Shown here one piece after another: positions 45,089-55,210 of a DNA stretch of 64,000 nucleotides; within the stretch, counting starts at the first letter, position 1; the number at the start of each line of letters is the position of its first letter. Position numbers and translations under genes: made by a program. Where the stretch lies: positions 8,001 to 72,000 of the forward strand of contig NZ_NERW01000001.1 in NCBI RefSeq assembly GCF_003063505.1, given 5' to 3'. The notes under the pieces are model-generated. The model saw only the letters and a program-made list of their open reading frames with translations, was not told where the DNA came from and searched no databases. Source of the stretch: Limnohabitans sp. T6-20 (GTDB taxonomy: Bacteria; Pseudomonadota; Gammaproteobacteria; Burkholderiales; Burkholderiaceae_C).

Positions 45089-45379
45089 TCAAAGCCGATC
45101 AATTGGTAAGCCAAATTGCATGGACACCGCGCCAGCTGAACCGCCATTGCTAACCTGCTGGTAGCCCAGTTGCTGCATGAAGTTGCAGGCCATACCCGAG
45201 CGACCGCCCGAAGCACAACACAAAATCACTGCAGTGGCTTTGTCTGGCACATGTTGGGGGATTGCTTCGGCAAAGCGGTCGAGCGGAATGTTGATCGCAC
45301 CACGCACATGGCCCATAGAAAATTCGCCAGGCGAGCGGACATCAATGATCAAAGGGGTTGAAGTATTGGCTTGTGTCAT
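45089..45379 (-). CDS. Single-domain rhodanese next to SQR
   Basis: The 96-residue cytoplasmic rhodanese resembles GlpE/PspE-type domains. LIIDVRSPGEFSMGHVRG and the loop VILCCASGGRSGMACN, with two adjacent cysteines at the active site, are visible. It follows the sulfide:quinone oxidoreductase gene by about 20 bases, so it probably takes sulfane sulfur (persulfide) made by SQR. Confidence 0.86.
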   Translation of the reverse strand: MTQANTSTPLIIDVRSPGEFSMGHVRGAINIPLDRFAEAIPQHVPDKATAVILCCASGGRSGMACNFMQQLGYQQVSNGGSAGAVSMQFGLPIDRL

Positions 45380-45399
45380 GTGTCAAATGGTGTGAGGTT

Positions 45400-46707
<1,308 letters not shown>

Positions 46708-48078
46708 TCAGTTCGCGAGCACCGCATTGACCGTTTGCAGCTGGATCTCACCCAGTTGCCCCGCCATGGCATGCAAACGCAATTGCGCGATCAGCGTGTC
46801 GATCTGTCCTTGCAGCAAAGCCAACTCGGCGGCACTGGCATCGTTTTGCGCATTGAGCAAATCCAGCGTGGTTCGGTCACCCACCTGGCGACCCAACTGG
46901 GTCGAAGCCAAACGGGCCAAGCTGGCCGTGCGAGCCGCATCGAGCGCTGCCAAACGGGCCTGCCCGCTTTGGACCGCTTGCCATGCGGCGCGGGTCATCT
47001 GGCTCACCTGCAGGCGGGCACTTGCCAGTTGGGCGCGTGCCTTGTCATGCCAATGCGTGGCCTCTTGCAGCTTGGCGCTGCGCCAGCCGCCGGTGTACAG
47101 CGGCACATTCAGCATCAAGCCAACCATCTGCTGGCTTTGCGTGTTGCTGGCTGAACCAAAGTCGCCAGTGCCACTGATGCGGTCACGCGAAGCCTGTGCC
47201 ACCAAATCGAGTGTGGGCGATGCCGCGGCTCGGTGTTTTTCTATGTCTTGCTGAGCGGCTTCCGCCTGGGCAAGTTGGAGCTTGAGCATCGGGTTGTTTT
47301 GCTCGGCTCTTTGCAGCCAGTCGGCCAAGGGCTCGGTGGCCTTGGTCACCACCGAACGACTAGGTGCTTGCAGCTGCAAAGACTGAACAGGTAAGCCCGT
47401 CACATCGACCAGCACCTGAAGCGCCATGTCCAGCTCGTTCCTTGCAGCAATGGCTTGCGCCGCCAAAGCCTGGGCTCTCGCCTGCGCTTCGTGGGTGTCA
47501 GTCACCGGCACATCGCCCAGTGCAAAGCGGTCTTTCGCTTCGGTCAGGGCTTTGTCGACGGCTTGCTGCTGTTGCTGCACCAGCGCCAAACGGCGCTCGG
47601 CTTGCACCACATCAAAGTAACGCTGTGTGGTCTGCAGCATCCAGTCTTGTTGGGCCAGTTGCCATTCGTGCTCGCTGGCTTGGGCCGCGATGTCCAGCTG
47701 CGCACTTTGTGCGCGGCGTTCGGGGTTGTAAAGCGGCTGCTTGGCACTCAAGGTCCACCGAGAGACCGTCCCACCATTGACCGAAGTGCCAAACGATGCG
47801 CCACTGACTGGCGCAGCGCCAGGCATGGTGAACTGCGCACCGTTCATTTGAGTTTGAGCACTGCCCCAACCGCTTGTCGCACTCAATCCCACATGGGGCC
47901 GCCACAACGCAGAAGCCTGTTCGTGCCGCGTGACCCCTGCCGCACGGCTGGCCTCAGTGACTGCACCTTGCGGGTCGTGCTGGCGAGCAGCCTGCCAGAC
48001 TTGCAACAGGTCTGTGGCACTGACGGCCGTGGCGCACAGCGCAAAAGCAGCGGTCGCGATCAGCGTGCGTGGGCTCAT
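46708..48078 (-). CDS. TolC-family outer membrane efflux protein
   Basis: The 456-residue protein begins with a signal peptide ending AVSAT (about residue 23). Two repeats of the TolC-like coiled-coil fold follow, with LSAKQPLYNPERRAQ and LMLNVPLYTGGWRSAKL as the paired landmarks. It forms the outer-membrane channel of the RND exporter encoded upstream. The ATG at 48078 is supported by GGAG seven bases upstream; ATG at 48084 is less likely. It lies between DUF2892 and SQR genes. Confidence 0.88.
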   Translation of the reverse strand: MSPRTLIATAAFALCATAVSATDLLQVWQAARQHDPQGAVTEASRAAGVTRHEQASALWRPHVGLSATSGWGSAQTQMNGAQFTMPGAAPVSGASFGTSVNGGTVSRWTLSAKQPLYNPERRAQSAQLDIAAQASEHEWQLAQQDWMLQTTQRYFDVVQAERRLALVQQQQQAVDKALTEAKDRFALGDVPVTDTHEAQARAQALAAQAIAARNELDMALQVLVDVTGLPVQSLQLQAPSRSVVTKATEPLADWLQRAEQNNPMLKLQLAQAEAAQQDIEKHRAAASPTLDLVAQASRDRISGTGDFGSASNTQSQQMVGLMLNVPLYTGGWRSAKLQEATHWHDKARAQLASARLQVSQMTRAAWQAVQSGQARLAALDAARTASLARLASTQLGRQVGDRTTLDLLNAQNDASAAELALLQGQIDTLIAQLRLHAMAGQLGEIQLQTVNAVLAN

Positions 48079-48107
48079 CTTCATGCTCCAAATGGGCTGA
48101 CGTGCGA

Positions 48108-48317
48108 TCAGCAACCCGACTCAACACCCAACTTGCGCAAGATGGTTTCCATCATGCACCACTTGGTCAGCGCGCTTTGCAGCAAGTTGGCCCCCACAAA
48201 GGCGGTGAAGGCCAGCCACCAAGGGCTCACAAAAATGGGACTGCCCTCAATGCCCAAGGCCAGAGACACGAGGATGAAGGTGCCAGCGACGAGGCGAACG
48301 ATTTGCCAGGATTTCAT
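48108..48317 (-). CDS. DUF2892 (YgaP-transmembrane-like) protein
   Basis: The 69-residue protein has two hydrophobic helices (about residues 5-24 and 30-48) followed by KWCMMETILRKLGVESGC with two cysteines. DUF2892 is the membrane part of YgaP-type rhodaneses, where its helices are linked to sulfur handling. TTGGAGA precedes the ATG. It sits between the RND pump gene and the tolC-like gene, all on one strand. A decayed copy lies at 22661-22825. Confidence 0.82.
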   Translation of the reverse strand: MKSWQIVRLVAGTFILVSLALGIEGSPIFVSPWWLAFTAFVGANLLQSALTKWCMMETILRKLGVESGC

Positions 48318-48348
48318 GAGATTTCTCCAAAGGTTTCAGGTTAAAAAA

Positions 48349-51300
48349 TCAGACCGCTTCGTACTGTCGGCGGTAAGCCGCGTAGTACAGCGTGGGGATG
48401 ACGACCAGTGTCAGGATGGTCGAGACAAAGATGCCAAAGATCAGCGAGATGGCCAGACCGTTGAAGATCGGGTCATCGAGGATGAAAAACGCGCCCAGCA
48501 TGGCCGCACCGCCCGTGAGCATGATGGGCTGGGCACGGGTGATGGCCGACTGCACGATGGCCTGCTTGAAAGGCATGCCCTGCTTGACTTGCAAGTTAAT
48601 GAAGTCCACCAACAAGATGGAGTTGCGCACGATGATGCCGGCCAGCGCGATCATGCCGATCATGCTGGTGGCCGTGTACTGCGACTGCAGCAGCGCGTGC
48701 CCGGGCATCACGCCGATGATGGTGAGCGGAATGGGCGCCATGATGATCAACGGCGTGAGGTACGAACCAAACTGCGCCACCACCAACAAATAGATCAGCA
48801 CCAGGCCCACCGCATAGGCCGCGCCCATGTCGCGGAAGGTCTCGTAGGTGATCTGCCATTCGCCGTCCCACTTGATGGCGTAGCCGCGCCAAGCGTCAGA
48901 CGGTTGGCTGATGAAGTACTCATTCAGGGCCGCACCGTCGGGCGTCTTGATTTTCTGGATGGCACTGCGCATCTTGAACATGCCGTACAGCGGGCTGTCG
49001 AGTTGGCCCGCCATGTCGGCGGTCACAAAATTCACGGGCAACAGGTCTTTGTGGATCACGGGCTGCTCGCGCTCGCTGTCGCTCACCGTGACCAGCTCGC
49101 GGATCGGCACCAGCTTGCCCGAGGCACCGCGCACCGCGAGTTGCATCAGAGCCGACAAATCGCCATGCCGCTCGGCGGGCAACTGGATCAAAGCCGCAGC
49201 GGGGTACTTGCTGCCGTCGTGCAGGTAGGTCGTGGCCTCTCCGGCCAAGCCCGCACGCAAAGTGGTCACGATGGCCTGCTGTGGAATGCCCAAAGCCGCG
49301 GCTTTACGCCGATCCACCAGCAACAACTTGCGCGGTGCGGCGGCAATGCTGCTGTCGTCCACGTCCACCACGTTGTCGGTCTTCTCAAAGATGGCGCGCA
49401 CCGCCTTGGCCACGCTGCGGCGACCTTCGGCATCAGGCCCGTAAATCTCGGTCACGATGGGGGCCATCACGGGCGGGCCGGGGGGCATCTCGACCACTTT
49501 GACATTCGCGCCAAAGCGCTGGCCAATGGCCTGCAGCTCAGGCCGCAAGCGTGTGGCAATCGCATGGCTCTTGTCTTTGCGCTCGTGTTTGTCCACCAGC
49601 TTGACCTGCATGTCGCCCACCTCGCCACCTGCACGCAGGTAGTACTGGCGCACCAGGCCGTTGAAGTTGATGGGCGACGAAGTGCCTGCATAGGCTTGGT
49701 AGTCGGTCACCTCGGGCTGCTGAGCCAAGTGCGCGCCCAGCTCGTGCATGACGGCGGCGGTTTCTTCCACGGGCGTGCCCGCAGGCATGTCGACCACCAC
49801 CTGGAACTCCGACTTGTTGTCAAAGGGCAGCATCTTGAGCAGCACCAGACCCGTGGCGGGCAACACCAAAGACAAGGCGATCAAGCCTACGATGCCCAGG
49901 CCCAAGAGCTTGCGGTTGCGTGAGCCCTGCTCCTTGTGCAGCAAGGGCTCGAACACGCGCTCAAACAAGGGGCCCAGCTTGGCGGCCAAGCCCGCAGGCG
50001 CAGCGTGTGCACCGTCTGCATGCGATGGCTTCATCCAGATCCGCGCCAACCAGGGCGTGACCACAAAGGCAATGGCCAGCGACAGCACCATGCCCATGCT
50101 GGCGTTGATCGGGATCGGGCTCATGTAGGGGCCCATCAAGCCACTCACAAAGGCCATGGGCAAGAGCGCGGCGATCACCGTCAGCGTAGCCAAGATGGTC
50201 GGGCCACCGACTTCATCGACCGCACCGGGAATGATCTCGGCGAGCGTCTTGCCCGGGTAGAGCTGCTGGTGGCGGTGGATGTTTTCCACCACCACAATCG
50301 CATCGTCCACCAAAATGCCAATCGAAAAAATCAGCGCAAACAGCGACACGCGGTTGAGCGTGAAGCCCCAAGCCCACGAGGCGAACAGCGTCACCGTGAG
50401 CGTCAAGATCACGGCCGTGCCCACAATCGCCGCCTCGCGCTTGCCTAAAGCGATGAACACCAGCGCCACCACCGCTGCCGTGGCAAACAGCAGTTTTTGG
50501 ATCAGCTTTTGTGCCTTGTCGTTGGCCGTGCTGCCGTAGTTGCGGGTTTCGGCCACTTCCACTTCTTCCGGAATCACCGTGCCGCGCAACGCCGCCACGC
50601 GGTCCATCACGGCGTTGGCCACGTCGATGGCGTTTTCACCGGGCTTTTTGGTGATGGTCAGCGTCACGGCGGGGTATTCACCACCACCGGCGGCCTTACC
50701 CAGGCCGTGCGTCACATAGCGCGTGGCGGGCAAAGGGCCTTCTTCGACCTTGGCCACGTCCTTCAAGAACACCGGGCGGCCGCCCTGCACACCCACCACC
50801 AGGTCGGCCACATCGCTGGTTTGTGAGAGGAATGGCCCGACCTCGATGCTCACACTCTTGTTGCCCGCAATCAGTTCACCCACAGGCAAGCCCGAGTTGG
50901 CCGACTGCAATGCCATGCGCAGGTCTTGGACAGTGACGCCAAAACCAGACATGCGCTGCGGGTCGATTTGCACCATCACAGCGCGGTCGGGGCCACCCAA
51001 GGTCTGCACATCTTGTGTGCCTTTGACGCGCTTGAGGTCGGCTTCCATGCTGTGCGCGACGCGCTCCAGGCTGTAAGCGCTGACATCTTCGCTCTTGCTG
51101 AACAAGGTCAGCGTCACGATGGGAACATCGTCCACGCCCTTGGGTTTGATCAACGGGTCCAACACACCCAGTCCCTTGGGCAGCCAATCGGCATTGGCGC
51201 GGATCGTGTCGTGCAAGCGCACCAGCGCTTCGGTGCGCGGCACACCCACCTTGAACTGCACCGTCAGCACCGCCACGCCTGGGCGTGAGACCGACATGAC

Positions 51301-51588
51301 GTGTTCAACGCCCGCGATTTTGGACAACACCTGCTCGGCCGGAATGGCCACCATCTGCTCCACATCGCGCACCGCCGCGCCGGGGAAAGGCACCAGCACA
51401 TTGGCCATGGTCACGTTGATCTGCGGCTCTTCTTCACGCGGCGTGACCAGCACCGCAAAAATGCCCAGCAGCAAAGCCACCAAGGCCAGCAGCGGCGTGA
51501 TCTGCGCACTCTGGAACATGACCGCAATGCGGCCCGAAATGCTCAGCGCGGTGTCAGGCAAGGGATTCTGGGTTTGAGGCTCGTTCAT
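48349..51588 (-). CDS. RND-family efflux pump (inner membrane)
   Basis: The 1079-residue pump has the 12-helix RND plan, with a large periplasmic loop after the first helix and another after the seventh. The start SGRIAVMFQSAQITPLLALV and TPREEEPQINVTMANVL belong to a subgroup distinct from AcrB. The proton-relay acidic pair lies in IFSIGILVDDAIVVVEN. ILLVDFINLQV is in the second half. The substrate is unknown; the neighbourhood (SQR, rhodanese, DUF2892, ArsR) suggests a sulfur-related compound, as inference. Confidence 0.9.
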   Translation of the reverse strand: MNEPQTQNPLPDTALSISGRIAVMFQSAQITPLLALVALLLGIFAVLVTPREEEPQINVTMANVLVPFPGAAVRDVEQMVAIPAEQVLSKIAGVEHVMSVSRPGVAVLTVQFKVGVPRTEALVRLHDTIRANADWLPKGLGVLDPLIKPKGVDDVPIVTLTLFSKSEDVSAYSLERVAHSMEADLKRVKGTQDVQTLGGPDRAVMVQIDPQRMSGFGVTVQDLRMALQSANSGLPVGELIAGNKSVSIEVGPFLSQTSDVADLVVGVQGGRPVFLKDVAKVEEGPLPATRYVTHGLGKAAGGGEYPAVTLTITKKPGENAIDVANAVMDRVAALRGTVIPEEVEVAETRNYGSTANDKAQKLIQKLLFATAAVVALVFIALGKREAAIVGTAVILTLTVTLFASWAWGFTLNRVSLFALIFSIGILVDDAIVVVENIHRHQQLYPGKTLAEIIPGAVDEVGGPTILATLTVIAALLPMAFVSGLMGPYMSPIPINASMGMVLSLAIAFVVTPWLARIWMKPSHADGAHAAPAGLAAKLGPLFERVFEPLLHKEQGSRNRKLLGLGIVGLIALSLVLPATGLVLLKMLPFDNKSEFQVVVDMPAGTPVEETAAVMHELGAHLAQQPEVTDYQAYAGTSSPINFNGLVRQYYLRAGGEVGDMQVKLVDKHERKDKSHAIATRLRPELQAIGQRFGANVKVVEMPPGPPVMAPIVTEIYGPDAEGRRSVAKAVRAIFEKTDNVVDVDDSSIAAAPRKLLLVDRRKAAALGIPQQAIVTTLRAGLAGEATTYLHDGSKYPAAALIQLPAERHGDLSALMQLAVRGASGKLVPIRELVTVSDSEREQPVIHKDLLPVNFVTADMAGQLDSPLYGMFKMRSAIQKIKTPDGAALNEYFISQPSDAWRGYAIKWDGEWQITYETFRDMGAAYAVGLVLIYLLVVAQFGSYLTPLIIMAPIPLTIIGVMPGHALLQSQYTATSMIGMIALAGIIVRNSILLVDFINLQVKQGMPFKQAIVQSAITRAQPIMLTGGAAMLGAFFILDDPIFNGLAISLIFGIFVSTILTLVVIPTLYYAAYRRQYEAV

Positions 51589-51600
51589 GTCAGAGCCCTT

Positions 51601-52656
51601 TCAGCGCACAGCGCCTGCCAGCTGCGGTTCGGCGGCTACTTTGTCGTCCTTGCGCAAACCGCTCAACACCTCCACCCGGTCACCCGAGGTCTGGCCGAGT
51701 CGCACCTGGCGCAAGCTGGGCTTGCCTTGGGCGTTGATCACATACACCCCCGTCATTTCGGCGCGGCGCACCACGGCGCTGCTGGGCAGATACACGCGCT
51801 CAGCGCCCGCCTGGCCTGTGCTCACCCCTGGCAGCCACACGCGTGCAAACAAGCCCGGGGCCAAGCCCTCGATGCCAGCAGGCAAGCTCAGGCGAATCTG
51901 GCCGGTGTGCGTCACCGGGTCGACCGCGGGCAGCACCTGCACCTGTTGGGGGGTTTGCGGCGTGGCGTAACCCGTCACACCCGGCAGCTCATAACGAATT
52001 GATTTTTGCTGCGCGTTCACGCTGGCCAGCAAAGCTTGTGGCACCGCTGCACTCACGCGCAAGGCCGACGGGTCGTGCATCGTCACCAAGGCACGCCCGG
52101 GCATGGCCATGTCGCCCAGCGTGACCGACACATCGCTCACCACACCGGCATACGGCGCGTTGACGATGAAAAAGCCCGACTGTGTTTGTGCCACCTGCGT
52201 CTGCGCCTGCAGCGCTTTGACTTGTGCCTTGGCCGCATCCCACTGGGCTTGGGCACGGTCAAAAGCGGCTTGGCTGATGTATTGCTTTTGCAGCAACTGC
52301 TTTTGCCGCTCCAGCTCCTGACCAGCCACCACCAACTGCGACTGCGCCGCCTCGACCTGCGCGGTGGAGCCCACCACGCCCTGCTGTGCGGCACGGGCGT
52401 CGACGCGCAGCAGCTCTTGCCCAGCCCTTACCTTGTCGCCCGCCTTGACGTGCAAAGCCACCACCGCCCCTGCGACCTGGGTCGACAACGTGGTCTGGCG
52501 CACGGCCTCCACCACCCCGTCCAGGCTACCGGCCGCATGACCGGCGCTGCTTTCCACCGCGATCACTTTGAGCGCGACCGGCTCAGCCGCATGGGCCGCG
52601 CCTTGGACACACAGGCCCGCCAGAGCGGTCAAAGTCAGCAGGGTCAAGCGTTTCAT
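51601..52656 (-). CDS. RND periplasmic adaptor (membrane fusion protein)
   Basis: The 351-residue adaptor has a signal peptide ending AAHA (about residue 24). The barrel-sandwich/lipoyl part includes LSTQVAGAVVALHVKAGDKVRAGQ-like sequence around residue 60. A coiled-coil hairpin spans about residues 95-150, and the return strand is GVVSDVSVTLGDMAMPG. It couples the pump to TolC. It starts the leftward RND operon and is divergent from an ArsR gene. Confidence 0.88.
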   Translation of the reverse strand: MKRLTLLTLTALAGLCVQGAAHAAEPVALKVIAVESSAGHAAGSLDGVVEAVRQTTLSTQVAGAVVALHVKAGDKVRAGQELLRVDARAAQQGVVGSTAQVEAAQSQLVVAGQELERQKQLLQKQYISQAAFDRAQAQWDAAKAQVKALQAQTQVAQTQSGFFIVNAPYAGVVSDVSVTLGDMAMPGRALVTMHDPSALRVSAAVPQALLASVNAQQKSIRYELPGVTGYATPQTPQQVQVLPAVDPVTHTGQIRLSLPAGIEGLAPGLFARVWLPGVSTGQAGAERVYLPSSAVVRRAEMTGVYVINAQGKPSLRQVRLGQTSGDRVEVLSGLRKDDKVAAEPQLAGAVR

Positions 52657-52690
52657 CGGTTGGGTCTTTCGTAATTTACTTATTTAACTG

Positions 52691-52700
52691 ATTAGCTAAT
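52691..52700. promoter_or_regulatory. ATTAGCTAAT palindrome in the adaptor/ArsR divergent promoter
   Basis: A perfect 10-base palindrome lies in an AT-rich 87-base divergent region. It is a good candidate operator for the ArsR protein encoded from 52744 and could control both directions. Confidence 0.45.
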
Positions 52701-52743
52701 TGGCAAATGATACAATAAAAAACAACATCAAGGCGAGCAACCC

Positions 52744-53082
52744 ATGGAACAGTTACCCGAAGGCGCATTGACCGAAGTCGCGGCTTATTTCCAAGTACTG
52801 GCCGAGCCCACACGGCTGCAGATCCTCAACATACTGCGTTCAGGCGAGCGCAACGTGGGCGAGCTGGCCCAGATGTGCGGCTTCACCGCCGCCAACGTGT
52901 CACGCCACCTGGCCTTGATGACACAACAAGGTCTGGTCGAACGCGAAAGCCGAGGCACCAGCGCCTACTACCGCATCGCCGACCCTTCTGTCTTTGCCTT
53001 GTGTGACCTGGTCTGCGGCAACATCGCCCGCCAGATGGAAAAGTCCGCCGAGCGCCGGGCTGCGTTCACCTCCATACCCTGA
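52744..53082 (+). CDS. ArsR-family regulator of the RND operon
   Basis: The 112-residue winged-helix protein has RLQILNILRSGERNVGELAQMCGF and the recognition helix TAANVSRHLALMTQQGLV. Cysteines are QMCGF (about residue 45) and LCDLVCGNIARQ (about residues 84-89), so a thiol-based sensor is plausible. It differs clearly from the three BigR-like ArsR genes. It is divergent from the RND adaptor gene, the usual place for a local repressor. Confidence 0.86.
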   Translation: MEQLPEGALTEVAAYFQVLAEPTRLQILNILRSGERNVGELAQMCGFTAANVSRHLALMTQQGLVERESRGTSAYYRIADPSVFALCDLVCGNIARQMEKSAERRAAFTSIP

Positions 53083-53217
53083 GAAAAGAGGCTAAGCAAA
53101 TAGGGCTCTGGTGTCGGTTGGCTAGCCCACGTTAAAGCTGCAGATGCCCTTGCTCGATCTCTTGTCAGAGAACACTCAACCCTAGATCATGAAGAGCCAA
53201 GAAAGACCCCCAAGCAA

Positions 53218-53250
53218 TTGATCGCCTAAGAGCTTTCACTGGGCGATCAA
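53218..53250 (-). terminator. Hairpin after the sulfate-binding protein gene
   Basis: TTGATCGCC pairs perfectly with GGCGATCAA around a 15-base loop. It lies 27 bases past the stop of the sulfate-binding protein gene. The rest of the interval 53083-53276 shows nothing recognisable. Confidence 0.5.
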
Positions 53251-53276
53251 GGATGAACTTGCTTCTTGAAGACAAA

Positions 53277-54302
53277 TCATTTCTTGGTGTAAATCTGGTC
53301 AAAGCTACCGCCGTCGGCAAAGTGGGCTTTGTCGGCTTTTTCCCAGCCACCAAAGGCTTGCTCGATGGTGAACAGATTGAGCTTGGGGAACTGCTTGGCG
53401 TATTTGGCCTGGGCCTTGGGCGAGATGGGGCGGTAGAAGTTTTTGCCCGCAATGTCCTGGCCTTCGTCGGTGTAGAGGTATTCCAGATAGGCCTGTGCCA
53501 CAGCGCGGGTGCCTTTGCGGTCCACATTTTTGTCAACCACGGTCACGGCTGGTTCGGCCAGGATGCTGATGGACGGGTAGACCACGTCGATCTTGCTGCC
53601 GAATTCTTTTTCCAGCAGGTTGGCTTCGTTTTCCCAGCTGATGAACACGTCACCCTGCGCACGCTGGGCAAAGGTGATCGACGAGCCACGGGCCCCGGTG
53701 TCGAGCACGGGCACGTTTTTGTAGAGTGCGGCCACAAAGTCTTTGGCTTTGGCTTCGTTGCCGTATTTGCGTTTGGCAAATTCCCAGGCAGCCAGGTAGT
53801 TCCAGCGCGCACCACCCGATGTTTTGGGGTTGGGCGTGATCACGCTGATGCCGGGCTTGACCAGGTCGTCCCAGTCGCGGATAGCCTTGGGGTTACCCGC
53901 ACGCACCACCAGCACGATGGTCGAGGTGTAAGGCGAGCTGTTGTGCGGCAGGCGCTTTTGCCAGTCTTTGGGAATCAGGTTGCCGTTTTTGTGCAGGGCA
54001 TCGGTGCCACCGGCCAGCGCCAGCGTGGCCACATCGGCGTCCAGCCCGTCAATGATGGAGCGGGCTTGCTTGCCCGAGCCGCCGTGCGATTGTTTGAAGG
54101 CCACGTCCTGGCCGGTTTTGGCTTTCCAGTGTTTGGCAAAGGCTTGGTTGAATTCGGCGTACAGCTCGCGGGTCGGGTCGTACGACACGTTGAGCAAGGA
54201 CACGGGGGCTTGCGCTTGCGCACTCAGCGCGGTCAGGCCGATGGCGGCGAGGGCCAGGAAATGGAAGAAGCCGCGATAGATGAAATGGCGATGGGTTTTC
54301 AT
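53277..54302 (-). CDS. Sulfate/thiosulfate-binding protein (Sbp/CysP family)
   Basis: The 341-residue periplasmic protein has a signal peptide ending ALSAQA. The Sbp signature [17 protein letters not shown] follows, with [25 protein letters not shown] and [15 protein letters not shown] forming the anion site. It should bind sulfate or thiosulfate for an ABC importer, but no CysTWA genes are in the window. It lies downstream of the FNR-like gene on the same strand, separated by more than 120 bases. Confidence 0.92.
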   Translation of the reverse strand: MKTHRHFIYRGFFHFLALAAIGLTALSAQAQAPVSLLNVSYDPTRELYAEFNQAFAKHWKAKTGQDVAFKQSHGGSGKQARSIIDGLDADVATLALAGGTDALHKNGNLIPKDWQKRLPHNSSPYTSTIVLVVRAGNPKAIRDWDDLVKPGISVITPNPKTSGGARWNYLAAWEFAKRKYGNEAKAKDFVAALYKNVPVLDTGARGSSITFAQRAQGDVFISWENEANLLEKEFGSKIDVVYPSISILAEPAVTVVDKNVDRKGTRAVAQAYLEYLYTDEGQDIAGKNFYRPISPKAQAKYAKQFPKLNLFTIEQAFGGWEKADKAHFADGGSFDQIYTKK

Positions 54303-54430
54303 AAGGGTCCAGAAGATTCACATCAAAAGTTGATGGAATGGATTCTGGAAGCCAACCCTTAAAACTCAAACGACTGTTTTTTCATTTTCTAATGAGGCAA
54401 ACATCTATCAGGTACCCACTCGCGCACCAT

Positions 54431-55132
54431 TCAGCGGGACAACATCACTTCATTAAGGATTTCATAGCGTCGACCTTGCTTGTCACAGGGCTTGAGTGCG
54501 CCGTCGCGCACCAAGCTGCTGATCTCGCGGCTGACGGTTTCGAGTTTGATGTCGAGCATGGCGCCCATGTCGTCTCGCGCAAAGAACGAGGTGATGTGGG
54601 GCTGATCGGGGTCGCGCATTTTGAGGGCCAAGGCCGCCACACGTTGACGGGCCGATCCGAAGTTCAAATCGGCCAGCCAGTCATCGGCATCCCTGAGGGC
54701 CAGTTGCCACTTTTGCATCAAGCGCTTGTGCAAGCGTGGAGAGTTGGCCGACAGGTGGTGCAGCACCGTCAAGGGAATGCGACAGACACTGGCTTCGACC
54801 AGGGCGACGGCTTCGGTGTCGTAGCGCTCGGTGGCCAGCGCCTCCAAACCCACCACATCGCCTGGACGCAAGACACGCACAATGCGCTCACGACCATCGG
54901 CCGTCACGCGGACCAGTTTGACCATGCCTTTGCGCAAGGTGAACACGCCCAATGCCTTTTGTCCTTCGGTGTAGAGCTGCTCATCGGGTCCGAAAACCAT
55001 GTCGTCGATGGGCGTGTGGATCTCACCAAAGTCTTGCTCGTTCAAGTCGGCAAACAACACCATGTCGCGAATGCCACAGTTGCGGCAGTCCGAGGTGCCT
55101 TGCCACGCCGAATCAATCTGGATGGGAATCAT
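54431..55132 (-). CDS. FNR/CRP-family transcription regulator
   Basis: The 233-residue regulator has a cyclic-nucleotide-fold sensor and a C-terminal helix-turn-helix. The recognition helix reads LETVSREISSLVRDG, containing the E..SR residues of FNR that read TTGAT half-sites. The N-terminus has C16 and C19 (SDCRNCGIRD), and a later cysteine lies in ASVCRIP, but the third N-terminal cysteine of FNR is absent (valine there). Oxygen sensing by a normal 4Fe-4S cluster is therefore doubtful. FNR-type boxes occur four times in this window. Confidence 0.88.
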   Translation of the reverse strand: MIPIQIDSAWQGTSDCRNCGIRDMVLFADLNEQDFGEIHTPIDDMVFGPDEQLYTEGQKALGVFTLRKGMVKLVRVTADGRERIVRVLRPGDVVGLEALATERYDTEAVALVEASVCRIPLTVLHHLSANSPRLHKRLMQKWQLALRDADDWLADLNFGSARQRVAALALKMRDPDQPHITSFFARDDMGAMLDIKLETVSREISSLVRDGALKPCDKQGRRYEILNEVMLSR

Positions 55133-55210
55133 GGCTTTGAATTTAGCACGCCCATACTGCACACCACTGACAGGGGCCAAAGACACCGGCTCGTGGCCTG
55201 AGGGCTCAGA

